NCBI GenBank assembly: GCA_964528595.1
Contig: CAZGTM010000045.1
Location: forward strand, 1 to 28,162
Direction of reading: 5' to 3'
DNA from: CAYFKJ01 sp964528595
GTDB taxonomy: Bacteria; Pseudomonadota; Alphaproteobacteria; UBA2966
Length of the DNA stretch: 28,162 nucleotides
The notes below the pieces were generated by a model, which had not been told where the DNA came from, did not search any database, and saw only the letters and a list, made by a program, of their open reading frames with translations. The stretch's first letter is position 1. The number at the start of each line of letters is the position of its first letter. A program made the position numbers and the translations under genes. This document shows positions 7,685-15,288 of this stretch, piece after piece.

Positions 7685-8755
7685 ATGTCCGACACTCAGG
7701 CCCGATCCGGGCCCACCAATAATTGGCCGAAACTCCACAATGCGGCGTGGCCGGGCGTCGTCGGCAAGGGCGAAGACTCCGAACCGGCGATTGAACTCGA
7801 CACCATGCTCGATCTGACGGAAAACGCCGAGGTTGACGGCGTCGGCTTCGACGGCATCGACCTCTTCCTGTTCGAACCGCACACCCCCATCGACGTCGAC
7901 GACGACGGCATCAAGGCGCTGGCGGACAACGTCGGCAACCGAGGCCTGGAAATCGGCACGGTCATCGCGCCGGTTTGGGAACCCACGGGCGGCGGTTCGG
8001 CATTCGGCTCGGAAGACGACCGTTCGCGTTTCCTCGACGCCGTGCGCAAGGCTTGCGGCATCGCCAAGAAGCTCCGGGGCCTGGGTATCCGGCCCAACGG
8101 CGTGGTCCGCATCGATTCATCCGGTGACGTGGAAAGCTGGAGCAAGGACCCCGAAGGCAATACCAAGATGATCGCCGAGACCTTCAACGAGGCCTGCAAT
8201 ATCGCCGAGGACCATGGCGAGCGCCTGGCCGCCGAAGGCGAGATCTGCTGGGGCGGCATGCAGAGCTGGACCGAAATGATGAAGGTCTTCGAGCTTGTGA
8301 ACCGGCCCGACACGCTGGGTTTCCAGGCCGACATGGCGCATACCCTCTTGTACACACTGGGCTACAACGCGCCCGAGGCCCGCATCGTGCCGGAAGATTT
8401 CGAATGGGGCGACGAGGATGCGTTGCAGGGGGCCCTACAGACGCTGACCGACGCCCTTCGTCCCTGGACCATCGATTTCCATATCGCCCAGAACGACGGC
8501 ACGGTGTTCGGCTCCGGCAGCCACGACAAGACCGGCCGGCATTGCCTGGCAAACGATCCCAACGGGCGGCTGAACATCGCCCGCGACGCCGGGCACTGGC
8601 TGCGGGACGGCGACGGCAACATCACCAAGAGCATGCGTCATCTCTGCTGGGACGGCTGCATGTTCCCCAACGAAACCATGCTGAAGCAGGAAACCTGGAA
8701 CGACGTGCTCGCCGCCATGATGAGCGTGCGCGACGCTCACGGCTGGCAGGAATAA
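7685..8755 (+). CDS. Sugar phosphate isomerase/epimerase-like TIM-barrel protein
   Basis: 356 aa, of the xylose-isomerase-like TIM-barrel superfamily. It carries the expected barrel landmarks of metal-dependent sugar isomerases and epimerases: a FDGIDLFLFEP strand early on, an AAEGEICWGG strand with a Glu in the position of a metal ligand, LGFQADMAHTL with an Asp, IDFHIAQNDGT with a His, and GRHCLAND near the end. It is longer than a typical 280 aa epimerase, with an extended C-terminus. A GGGAATGGA ribosome site precedes the ATG. It opens a three-gene operon with a Gfo/Idh dehydrogenase and an aldo/keto reductase, the common set for oxidation and isomerisation of an unusual sugar or polyol. 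The palindrome at 7605 probably controls it. Confidence 0.78.
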   Translation: MSDTQARSGPTNNWPKLHNAAWPGVVGKGEDSEPAIELDTMLDLTENAEVDGVGFDGIDLFLFEPHTPIDVDDDGIKALADNVGNRGLEIGTVIAPVWEPTGGGSAFGSEDDRSRFLDAVRKACGIAKKLRGLGIRPNGVVRIDSSGDVESWSKDPEGNTKMIAETFNEACNIAEDHGERLAAEGEICWGGMQSWTEMMKVFELVNRPDTLGFQADMAHTLLYTLGYNAPEARIVPEDFEWGDEDALQGALQTLTDALRPWTIDFHIAQNDGTVFGSGSHDKTGRHCLANDPNGRLNIARDAGHWLRDGDGNITKSMRHLCWDGCMFPNETMLKQETWNDVLAAMMSVRDAHGWQE

Positions 8756-8767
8756 GGACCACGTACG

Positions 8768-9931
8768 ATGTCAAAACCGCTTAACGTCGCCGTGCTGGGC
8801 TGCGGCTTCATGGGCAAGGCGCACGCCAATGCCTATTCCCAGGTCAGCCATTTCTTCGACAACGACCGCAAACCGGTCCTCAAGGCGGTCTACGGCCGCG
8901 AGCAGAACAAGGAGGGTCTCGAGGCTTTCGCCGCGCAATGGGGCTTCGAATCGTTCGATACCGACTGGCGGCGTATCGTCGAGCGCGACGATATCGATCT
9001 CGTGGATGTTTGCGTGCCCAACCACATGCACCGGGACGTCGTCGTCGCGGCGGCCGAAGCGGGCAAGATGATCGTTTGCGAGAAGCCGCTCTCGATGACC
9101 ACCGAGGAAGGCGAGGAAATGGTCGCCGCCGTCGAGAAGGCCGGCGTCGCCAACTTGATCTGCTTCAACTACCGCCGCGTGCCGGCGATCTCGCTGTGTA
9201 AGCAGATCATCGACGAGGGCCGCATCGGCAAAGCCTTCCACTACCGCGCCACCTATAACCAGGACTACACCATCGGCGCCGACGTGCCCCAGGGCGGGCG
9301 GGCCTTGTGGCGGCTGGATTCCAAGGTGGCAGGCTCGGGTGTGACGGGCGATCTGCTGGCCCATTCCATCGATACCGCCGAGTGGCTTAACGGGCCGATC
9401 GCATCGGTCGTGGCGACGACCGAAACCTTCATCAAGGAACGTGAACATCAGGACACGGGCCAGGTCGAAAAGGTCGATATCGACGACGCCTGCATGTTTC
9501 TGGCGCGTTTCGCCAACGGGTCCATGGGCACCTTCGAAAGCACGCGCTACGCCCGCGGCCGCAAGAACTACAATACCTTCGAGATGAACGGCGAGAACGG
9601 CGGCTTGTTCTTCGATCTGGAAGACCCGCACATCCTGGAATTTTTCCGCTACGCCGATCCCGTAACCGGCCAGAAAGTCGAGGACCACCTCACCGGCTGG
9701 CAGCGCATCCATGTCACCAACTTCGAACATCCCTACATGGACAAGTGGTGGGTCCCGGGTACGACCATCGGTTACGAACACACCTTCACCAACACCATCG
9801 CCGACTTCCTCGAGGGGCTGGACAGCGGCACGCCGGCGCAGCCCGACCTCAAGAGCGGCCTCAGGACGCAACGGGTTTGCGATGCAGTACTGGAAAGTGC
9901 CAAGATCAAAAGCTGGGTGGAGATCGCTTAA
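8768..9931 (+). CDS. Gfo/Idh/MocA-family NAD(P)-dependent oxidoreductase
   Basis: 387 aa. The N-terminal Rossmann domain opens with VAVLGCGFMGKAHANAY (from residue 7), and the family's catalytic CEKPLS motif carries the Lys at about K106. The C-terminal alpha/beta domain contains GVTGDLLAHSIDTAEWLNG, where Asp and His of the usual DxxxH-type catalytic element are seen. Known members oxidise or reduce a hydroxyl of a sugar, inositol or sugar acid with NAD(P). It lies 12 nt after the isomerase gene and 19 nt before the aldo/keto reductase, behind an AAGGACC ribosome site. The substrate is not determinable, but the neighbours suggest a deoxy- or keto-sugar. Confidence 0.88.
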   Translation: MSKPLNVAVLGCGFMGKAHANAYSQVSHFFDNDRKPVLKAVYGREQNKEGLEAFAAQWGFESFDTDWRRIVERDDIDLVDVCVPNHMHRDVVVAAAEAGKMIVCEKPLSMTTEEGEEMVAAVEKAGVANLICFNYRRVPAISLCKQIIDEGRIGKAFHYRATYNQDYTIGADVPQGGRALWRLDSKVAGSGVTGDLLAHSIDTAEWLNGPIASVVATTETFIKEREHQDTGQVEKVDIDDACMFLARFANGSMGTFESTRYARGRKNYNTFEMNGENGGLFFDLEDPHILEFFRYADPVTGQKVEDHLTGWQRIHVTNFEHPYMDKWWVPGTTIGYEHTFTNTIADFLEGLDSGTPAQPDLKSGLRTQRVCDAVLESAKIKSWVEIA

Positions 9932-9950
9932 GCCGCACACGGAGGAAACG

Positions 9951-10931
9951 ATGAAATACCGGAAATTCGGGAGCACGGGCCTCGCGGTTTCCGACGTCGT
10001 TTTCGGCGGCGGTTTCGTCGGTGGCATTCTTCTTCATGCCCCCGACGACACCAAACGCCAGGCCCTGCGCATGGCCTTCGACGCCGGCGTCAACTGGATC
10101 GACACCGCCCCGAGTTACGGCCAGGGCCAATCCGAGCAAGTCATCGGAGAGTTGTTGTCCGAAATGGACGACAGCCCCGTGATCTCCACCAAGGTCGGCC
10201 TCGACACCGAAAGGCTGGATGACATCGCGGGTCAGGTGGAGGCGAGCATCGAGGCCAGCCTCCAACGCCTCAAACGCTCCTCCGTCGAGGTGCTGCAACT
10301 ACACAATCCCATCCGGTCGGAAATCGGAGACCGGGCCGTTGCCGTCGCCGATGTCCTGCGCGACGGGGGCGCCGCGGATGCCCTGGAGCGGGTGCGAGAC
10401 CAGGGCCTTGCCAAATTCATCGGCATGACGGCGCTGGGCGAGGCAGCGCCCTGCCGCGAAGTTATCGCCAGCGGCCGTTTCGATTCAGCCCAGGTTTACT
10501 ACAACATGATCAACCCGAGTGCCGCCCTTGCAGCGGACCACGATTTTCCCGGCCATGATTTCGGCGGCATCATCGACGCCTGCAAGGACCGGGGCATGGC
10601 CATGATGGCGATCCGCATCTTCGCGGCCGGCGTGCTGGCGACGGATGAGCGCCATGGCCGGGAGATCCCTGTCACGGACGACTTCGAAATTTCCCGGGAG
10701 GAGGAGCTCGCCCGGCGGGCGTGGGGTGTCCTGGGTGTCGACGATCAGGGTAACTCGCCGCACGGCACGCAGGCGCAGTCGGCCGTGCGCTACGTTCTCT
10801 CCAACCCCGACATCAGCTGCGCCGTCTTCGGCCTGGCCGAACTCGGACACCTGGAGCAGATCATCGAAGCCGAAAATAGCGGCCCATTGCCGGACGAGGT
10901 GCTGGCTAGCCTGAAAAATCTCCAGGGCTGA
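9951..10931 (+). CDS. Aldo/keto reductase
   Basis: 326 aa. The full catalytic tetrad of the superfamily is visible: D51 and Y56 in DTAPSYG, K81 in ISTKVG and H118 in LQLHNP. The opening MKYRKFGSTGLAVSDVVFG resembles the sugar-oxidising branch that includes D-threo-aldose (L-fucose) 1-dehydrogenase, which would fit the FucU mutarotase of the same presumed regulon. The start at 9951 follows an ideal GGAGGAAACG ribosome site; the longer open frame from 9711 overlaps the previous gene and is not real. It ends the operon. Its last 26 nt overlap, on the opposite strand, the last bases of the deacylase gene. Confidence 0.9.
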   Translation: MKYRKFGSTGLAVSDVVFGGGFVGGILLHAPDDTKRQALRMAFDAGVNWIDTAPSYGQGQSEQVIGELLSEMDDSPVISTKVGLDTERLDDIAGQVEASIEASLQRLKRSSVEVLQLHNPIRSEIGDRAVAVADVLRDGGAADALERVRDQGLAKFIGMTALGEAAPCREVIASGRFDSAQVYYNMINPSAALAADHDFPGHDFGGIIDACKDRGMAMMAIRIFAAGVLATDERHGREIPVTDDFEISREEELARRAWGVLGVDDQGNSPHGTQAQSAVRYVLSNPDISCAVFGLAELGHLEQIIEAENSGPLPDEVLASLKNLQG

Positions 10932-12375
10932 GATCCCCCAACTGCACCGCGCGGCCCGGGCGGGCGCCGGTGTGTTCGCCACCGCGCCACACCAGGCGGC
11001 CGTTGACCATAACCGTGTCGACGCCGGTGGCCGGTTGTTTGGGATCGTCGAATGTGGCCGCGTCGATCACCGTATCGGCATCGAACAACACGAGGTCGGC
11101 GAACGCGCCCTCGCGGATGACGCCTCTGTCCTTCAGGCCGAATTGCCGGGCTGTCAGCGAGGTCATCTTGCGCACCGCCTCCTCGAGACTGAAAAGACCG
11201 ACGTCGCGGGCATAGTGGCCCAGCACGCGGGGAAAGGTTCCCCACAGGCGCGGATGCGGGTGCTCGTCGTGGGGCAGGCCGTCGGAACCGATCATGCTGT
11301 GGGGGTAGGCCAGGATGCGCCGGACGTCGGCCTCGTCCATCATGAAGTAGATGGCGCCGGCAGGCTGGAGTTGGTCTGCCGCCTCCAGCGCCGTGCAGTC
11401 CATCTCCGCCGCGATCTCATCCAGATCCCGTCCGGCGTGTTCCGGGTGGGGCACGGACCAGGTCACCAAAACCTTGCTGGCGCCCATGAAGCGGCTGGGA
11501 TCAAGCACCGTCGAGCCCGCGACATAGGGATAAACGTCGAGGCCGACGGCCTGGTCCTTCCGCGCCTGGTCGATCAGCGCCAGGGTTTCAACCGATCGTC
11601 CGTGGTTGGGCGCGCCGGCGCACTTGTGATGGGAGATCACCACGGGCACGCGCGCCTTTCGTCCGATTTCCAGCGTTTCGGCGATGGAGTCGGCCACGCC
11701 CTCGGTTTCGTCGCGCATGTGCGTGGTGTGCAGGCCGCCGTACGATTCTAGACAGGCGGCGAGTTCGATAACCTCCTCTGTGGGGGCGGCGGCGGCGGGC
11801 TGGTAGAAAAGTCCCGTGGAAAGCCCAATGGCGCCGTCATCGAGGGCGGTTTCCAGATCACGGCGCATGGCCTTGATTTCGCCGGCATCGGCGGCACGAT
11901 CGAGGTCGTCCATGGCGGCGACCCTGAGCGTCGAATGGCCGGCCTGGGCCAGCGAATTAACCGCCGCCGGTTCTGCATCAAGCGCCGCGTAGTAATCTCG
12001 GAACCTCGGAAAGAAGCGTTCCGGCGTGTCGCTCAGGAGGTCGAGCGGCGGGATGGGCCGTTGATCGATGACCAAGGGCGCGAGGCTGACGCCGCAATTA
12101 CCGGTCACAACGGTGGTCACGCCCTGGCTCACTTTGCAGGTCATCAGGGGATCCGACAGCAGCGCCCGGTCGTCGTGGGTGTGGGCGTCGATGAAACCGG
12201 GTGCGGCAGCGAGGCCAACCGCATCGATCTCGGTGTTGCCCCGGGCGTCACTCAAATCACCCACCGCGGCAATTCGTTCGCCATGAACGGCAATATCGCC
12301 CGCGACCGACGGTTCGCCCGTGCCGTCGATGACACGGGCGCCCCGGATGACGAAATCATAATCGGTGTCGAACAT
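10906..12375 (-). CDS. N-acyl-D-amino-acid deacylase (amidohydrolase family)
   Basis: 489 aa. It hydrolyses N-acyl-D-amino acids to the free D-amino acid and a carboxylate in known homologues. The N-terminal beta-sandwich part (RGARVIDGTGEP) is followed by the metal site APGFIDAHTHDD (H64, H66), the Cys ligand in VVTGNCGVS (C93), a SHHKCAG His segment and an IGSDGLPHDEHPHPR segment that supplies the catalytic Asp. The C-terminus returns to the sandwich with ADLVLFD. The start at 12375 has an AAGGGAGAG ribosome site; an upstream extension of the frame lies within the permease gene. It follows the permease by 10 nt. Family confidence is high; the choice among D-aminoacylase, D-glutamate or D-aspartate specificity and other amides is open. 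Confidence 0.87.
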   Translation of the reverse strand: MFDTDYDFVIRGARVIDGTGEPSVAGDIAVHGERIAAVGDLSDARGNTEIDAVGLAAAPGFIDAHTHDDRALLSDPLMTCKVSQGVTTVVTGNCGVSLAPLVIDQRPIPPLDLLSDTPERFFPRFRDYYAALDAEPAAVNSLAQAGHSTLRVAAMDDLDRAADAGEIKAMRRDLETALDDGAIGLSTGLFYQPAAAAPTEEVIELAACLESYGGLHTTHMRDETEGVADSIAETLEIGRKARVPVVISHHKCAGAPNHGRSVETLALIDQARKDQAVGLDVYPYVAGSTVLDPSRFMGASKVLVTWSVPHPEHAGRDLDEIAAEMDCTALEAADQLQPAGAIYFMMDEADVRRILAYPHSMIGSDGLPHDEHPHPRLWGTFPRVLGHYARDVGLFSLEEAVRKMTSLTARQFGLKDRGVIREGAFADLVLFDADTVIDAATFDDPKQPATGVDTVMVNGRLVWRGGEHTGARPGRAVQLGDLSPGDFSG

Positions 12376-12385
12376 CGTCTCTCCC

Positions 12386-13795
12386 TTAGGCCGGAAAAAT
12401 CGCCACAGCCGCGCCCAGCGCAAACGACGCGCCGGCGTAGCCGAGGAAGGTATACCAGCCGTTCCAGCGCAGACCGACAACCGCGCCGCTGCGGTCGACG
12501 AACGACCCGATCAGCAGGGTCGACATGGCGACCGGCGAGTTGCCCACCGTCAGGCTCCAGGCGGTCAGATACGTCGCGCCCAAAATGACCGGCTGGACGC
12601 CGAAAACCTCTGGGTGGGGCAGCGCGCCACCGATGATCATGACGGTAATGATGGCGTTGAGCCCGGCCAGGCCGCCGCCGATAATGAACGCCATGACCAG
12701 GGCCGGCACGACAAAGGCCGGCGCGCCGATCCAGTCGAGCGCCGCGGCCACCATTTCCGGTTCGAGAAAATAGCCGATCACGGCGCCGGCGAAACCCGCC
12801 GTCGCCAGAATGGTCATCTGCATGCGCTGCTGCGGCACCATGTCGGTGGCGTAGACCATGAAGCGCCGGCGGGTATGCTGCAAAAGCTGCGCCCCGGGCC
12901 GCTTGACGGCCTGGACGGCGAGCCACAGCGCGCACACGATCGGTGCGCCGGTCATGACGCCGGCAATGAAGGCGACGCCGCCCCAGTGTTCCAGGTTCCA
13001 GGCGATGGCAAAGGTGGCCAGGATCAGCACCAGCGGGAACAGTTGAACGGACCAGCCGTCCTCCGCCTTGGGCGGTGCGACGACCTGACCGGACGGGCGG
13101 TGGGTCAACCGGTCGACCTGCCATCCCAGGAAGTAAAACACGACGGCCATGCCGACCCCGATCGTCAGCACGGCTTGCCAATTCAAGCTGGGGAGTGAGG
13201 TGAGCACGACCGCCAGGCTGATCGACATGGGCGACCACAAAAGCGCTGTGGTGAAGCCCCGCATCAGCGCCATCATGGAACGTTTGGCGCGGATGGCTTG
13301 AACGCGTTCGTCGCCGCCGGCCGAGGCCAGCGTGTTGGCGCCCTTGATCATGGATCCGAACAGGCTGAGCACGCCGACGCTGATAACCGCGCCGTAAAGC
13401 GTACCGCCGGTCCAGAGCGCCAGGTATCTGGTACCCGGTTTTTGCGCCAGCAGTTGCCGGCCGCAGCGCCTGACGATTTCCGAATCCTCCGCCGCCGCAC
13501 GCGTGATGCCGACCAGGACGAAAAAGGCGCACATGTAGGTCGCCCGTTCCAGGCCGTCGATAATCAGGATGAGGGGGTCCGGCGCCAGGAAGGCGACGCC
13601 GATCATGGCCAGGCCGCCGATGCCGAGAAGCTGTCCGGCCAGCGGCAGCCGGAACCATTCAAGAGCGATAAACCCCCCGACCAGCATGGCCCCGGCGACG
13701 GCAAACTCGATGCGCGAGGAATACTCGGACAACAACAGCAGGACCGAGGCCACCGCCATCAGCGCGCCCGAAATCCGGGATGTGTTGTCCGACAT
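12386..13795 (-). CDS. Polytopic membrane permease, family uncertain
   Basis: 469 aa, with about 12 hydrophobic segments distributed along the whole length and a larger cytoplasmic-type loop near 225-250 and another near 300-325. The two halves look alike in layout, and each has a short polar break in a hydrophobic stretch (GSMIKGANTLAS in the first, LTVGNSPVAMSTLL in the second). That is the pattern of ion-transporter-superfamily carriers with re-entrant loops. I do not recognise a closer family. It sits 10 nt before the deacylase and shares its strand, so uptake of the deacylase substrate or export of its product is the natural guess. The start at 13795 was chosen over the 17-residue longer frame because MSDNTS directly precedes the first membrane segment. 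The 107 nt to the thiolase stop upstream show no clear terminator. Confidence 0.65.
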   Translation of the reverse strand: MSDNTSRISGALMAVASVLLLLSEYSSRIEFAVAGAMLVGGFIALEWFRLPLAGQLLGIGGLAMIGVAFLAPDPLILIIDGLERATYMCAFFVLVGITRAAAEDSEIVRRCGRQLLAQKPGTRYLALWTGGTLYGAVISVGVLSLFGSMIKGANTLASAGGDERVQAIRAKRSMMALMRGFTTALLWSPMSISLAVVLTSLPSLNWQAVLTIGVGMAVVFYFLGWQVDRLTHRPSGQVVAPPKAEDGWSVQLFPLVLILATFAIAWNLEHWGGVAFIAGVMTGAPIVCALWLAVQAVKRPGAQLLQHTRRRFMVYATDMVPQQRMQMTILATAGFAGAVIGYFLEPEMVAAALDWIGAPAFVVPALVMAFIIGGGLAGLNAIITVMIIGGALPHPEVFGVQPVILGATYLTAWSLTVGNSPVAMSTLLIGSFVDRSGAVVGLRWNGWYTFLGYAGASFALGAAVAIFPA

Positions 13796-13902
13796 GTTAT
13801 TCCGATCCGCCCCGACCCCTTGATGCGGGCGGGCCACACTCACCAATTGAAGAGCGGATTTTCGCCCAGGCCCGGCGCCAGATCAATGGCGTCGACCGCC
13901 GA

Positions 13903-15099
13903 TCAAGCGGCCTCCAGCAGAACCGCGGCACCGAGGCCGGAGCCCGCGGGAATGGTGGCGGCGCCGAATTTCAGGTCACGTTGCTTGAGCGCATTGGCGA
14001 GGTGGATCGTAATGCGCAGGCCCGACATGCCGACCGGGTGACCCAAGCCGACAGAGCCGCCGTCGACGTTCAAACGCTCGCTGGCCCAACCGCCCATGTC
14101 GCGGCAGGCCAGGAGTTGCACGGAAAAACCTTCGTTGCATTCGATCAGATCGAGGTCGTCGACTTTCTTTTCCGCGGCGTCCAGAGCGGCATTGAGAGCG
14201 TCGACGCAGGAATACCCCATGAAGTGGGGATCGCAGCCTACCAGCGCCGTCCCCGGCATGACAATTTTGGCCAGCGGTTCGAGACCGAGCTTGGCCAAGC
14301 CCTTTTCGCTGCAGACCAGCGCCGCGGCGGCGCCGTCGTTGATGCTGGCGGCGTTGCCGGCGGTGATGACCCCGCCCTCCTGCACCGGTGGAAGCTGGGC
14401 CAGGCCTTCAACCGTCATGTTGGGACGCGGGTTCTCGTCGCGCTCGAAGCGCTTGCTCCCGCCCTTGCGTTGCGGCACGTCGATGGGCACGATTTCGTCA
14501 TCCAGCCGGCCCGCCTCGATGGCCTCCAGGGCACGGTCGTGGCTGACGATGGTGTAGGCGTCCATCGCCTCCCGGCTGACGCCGTCCTCCTTGGCGTGGT
14601 GTTCGGCCACATCGATCATGTACCAGGGATCACCCCACATGCTGGAGCCCGCCATGGTGCATTCCTTCAGCGTATCGACGAACTGGCCACTGCCGAGCCG
14701 ATGCCCCCAGCGCGAACCCGGCACCATGTGCGGCGCGTTGCTCATGGATTCGAGGCCCAGGGCAAGGCCGATCTCAACATCCCCGAGCTTCACCGCCTGC
14801 GCCATCTGGATCAGCGCGGTCATGCTGGAACAGCACTGCATGTTGAGCGTAAAGGCCGGCACGCCGTCGGGAATGCCCATGCGCTGGGAAACGATGCGGG
14901 CGGGATTCGATTCCGTCATGTCCTGCAGCACCATGCCGCCGATGACGTGTTCGATGTCAGCGGGCTTGACGCCGCTGCGGTCGAGCAAGGCATTACCCAC
15001 CTGGGTGCCGAACTCCGTCGCCCGCAGGGGCTGGAGCGATCCGCCGAAGCGGCCGATGGGGCTGCGCAAACCGGCGGCGAGGTATACGTGTTCTGACAT
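13903..15099 (-). CDS. Thiolase-family protein lacking the second catalytic Cys
   Basis: 398 aa. It has the thiolase fold and the acyl-carrying nucleophile C89 (LNMQCCSSMTAL), the NEGF motif in place of the usual NEAF, and the His of GLGHPVGMSG (H354). The C-terminal motif that normally reads CxGGGxG is here IPAGSGLGAAV, so the acid/base Cys is replaced by Pro (P384). A normal thiolase needs this Cys for Claisen condensation or cleavage, so this enzyme may only transfer or hydrolyse acyl groups, or may use a different base. The start at 15099 fits the promoter at 15127-15156; a longer frame to 15171 would begin upstream of it. It diverges from the mutase operon by 189 nt and likely belongs to the same pathway. 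Confidence 0.85.
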   Translation of the reverse strand: MSEHVYLAAGLRSPIGRFGGSLQPLRATEFGTQVGNALLDRSGVKPADIEHVIGGMVLQDMTESNPARIVSQRMGIPDGVPAFTLNMQCCSSMTALIQMAQAVKLGDVEIGLALGLESMSNAPHMVPGSRWGHRLGSGQFVDTLKECTMAGSSMWGDPWYMIDVAEHHAKEDGVSREAMDAYTIVSHDRALEAIEAGRLDDEIVPIDVPQRKGGSKRFERDENPRPNMTVEGLAQLPPVQEGGVITAGNAASINDGAAAALVCSEKGLAKLGLEPLAKIVMPGTALVGCDPHFMGYSCVDALNAALDAAEKKVDDLDLIECNEGFSVQLLACRDMGGWASERLNVDGGSVGLGHPVGMSGLRITIHLANALKQRDLKFGAATIPAGSGLGAAVLLEAA

Positions 15100-15126
15100 G
15101 GCGTCGCACTCTTGCTGGATCTGGGC

Positions 15127-15156
15127 TCTATATTTAAAATAACGCTCGTTAGGCAA
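15127..15156 (-). promoter_or_regulatory. Candidate promoter of the thiolase gene
   Basis: On the minus strand, TTGCCT (15151-15156) and TATAGA (15127-15132) are separated by 18 nt, fitting a sigma70 promoter. Transcription would begin about 20 nt before the ATG at 15099. The palindrome at 15140-15151 lies in the spacer. Confidence 0.5.
15140..15151. promoter_or_regulatory. Operator-like palindrome TAACG-CT-CGTTA in the thiolase promoter
   Basis: Two 5-bp arms (TAACG and CGTTA) with a 2-bp spacer lie between the -35 and -10 hexamers of the thiolase promoter. Short dyads of this AACGnnCGTT type suit a TetR-family dimer, and a TetR gene is encoded in the divergent operon (18382-19011). I infer that this is its site, giving control of thiolase and possibly of the divergent mutase operon. 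No second copy was seen by eye. Confidence 0.5.
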
Positions 15157-15213
15157 TCTATACAGGATCAAAAGCGTTCAATCAAGGCTCGATTTATGTT
15201 AGATTTATTGGGG

Positions 15214-15243
15214 TTGACGACGTTCTCCTCTTCGATGTATATG
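15214..15243 (+). promoter_or_regulatory. Candidate promoter of the mutase operon
   Basis: TTGACG (15214-15219) and TATATG (15238-15243) are 18 nt apart, and a start point near 15250 would leave a leader of about 40 nt. A 10-bp perfect palindrome AACAATTGTT (15252-15261) lies just past the predicted start point, where a repressor could act. No cobalamin riboswitch fits in the leader. Confidence 0.45.
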
Positions 15244-15288
15244 ATTAACCTAACAATTGTTTGACTTAAATCGGCACGGGAGAACGAC

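Noticed and set aside
8771..10027. 418-codon minus-strand frame opposite the Gfo/Idh gene
   Set aside because: Shadow of the Gfo/Idh gene and the start of the aldo/keto reductase; no motif and no ribosome site.
12252..13658. 468-codon minus-strand frame overlapping the permease
   Set aside because: Arg/Gly-rich translation without membrane segments; the hydrophobic frame is the real one.
13780..15096. Long plus-strand open frame opposite the thiolase
   Set aside because: It is antisense to a clear thiolase with all family landmarks; its composition (rich in Arg, His, Gly) is that of a shadow frame in GC-rich DNA.
15100..15288. Cobalamin riboswitch before the mutase operon
   Set aside because: I looked for a B12-box-like element and a long structured leader and saw neither; the gap is filled by two promoters.
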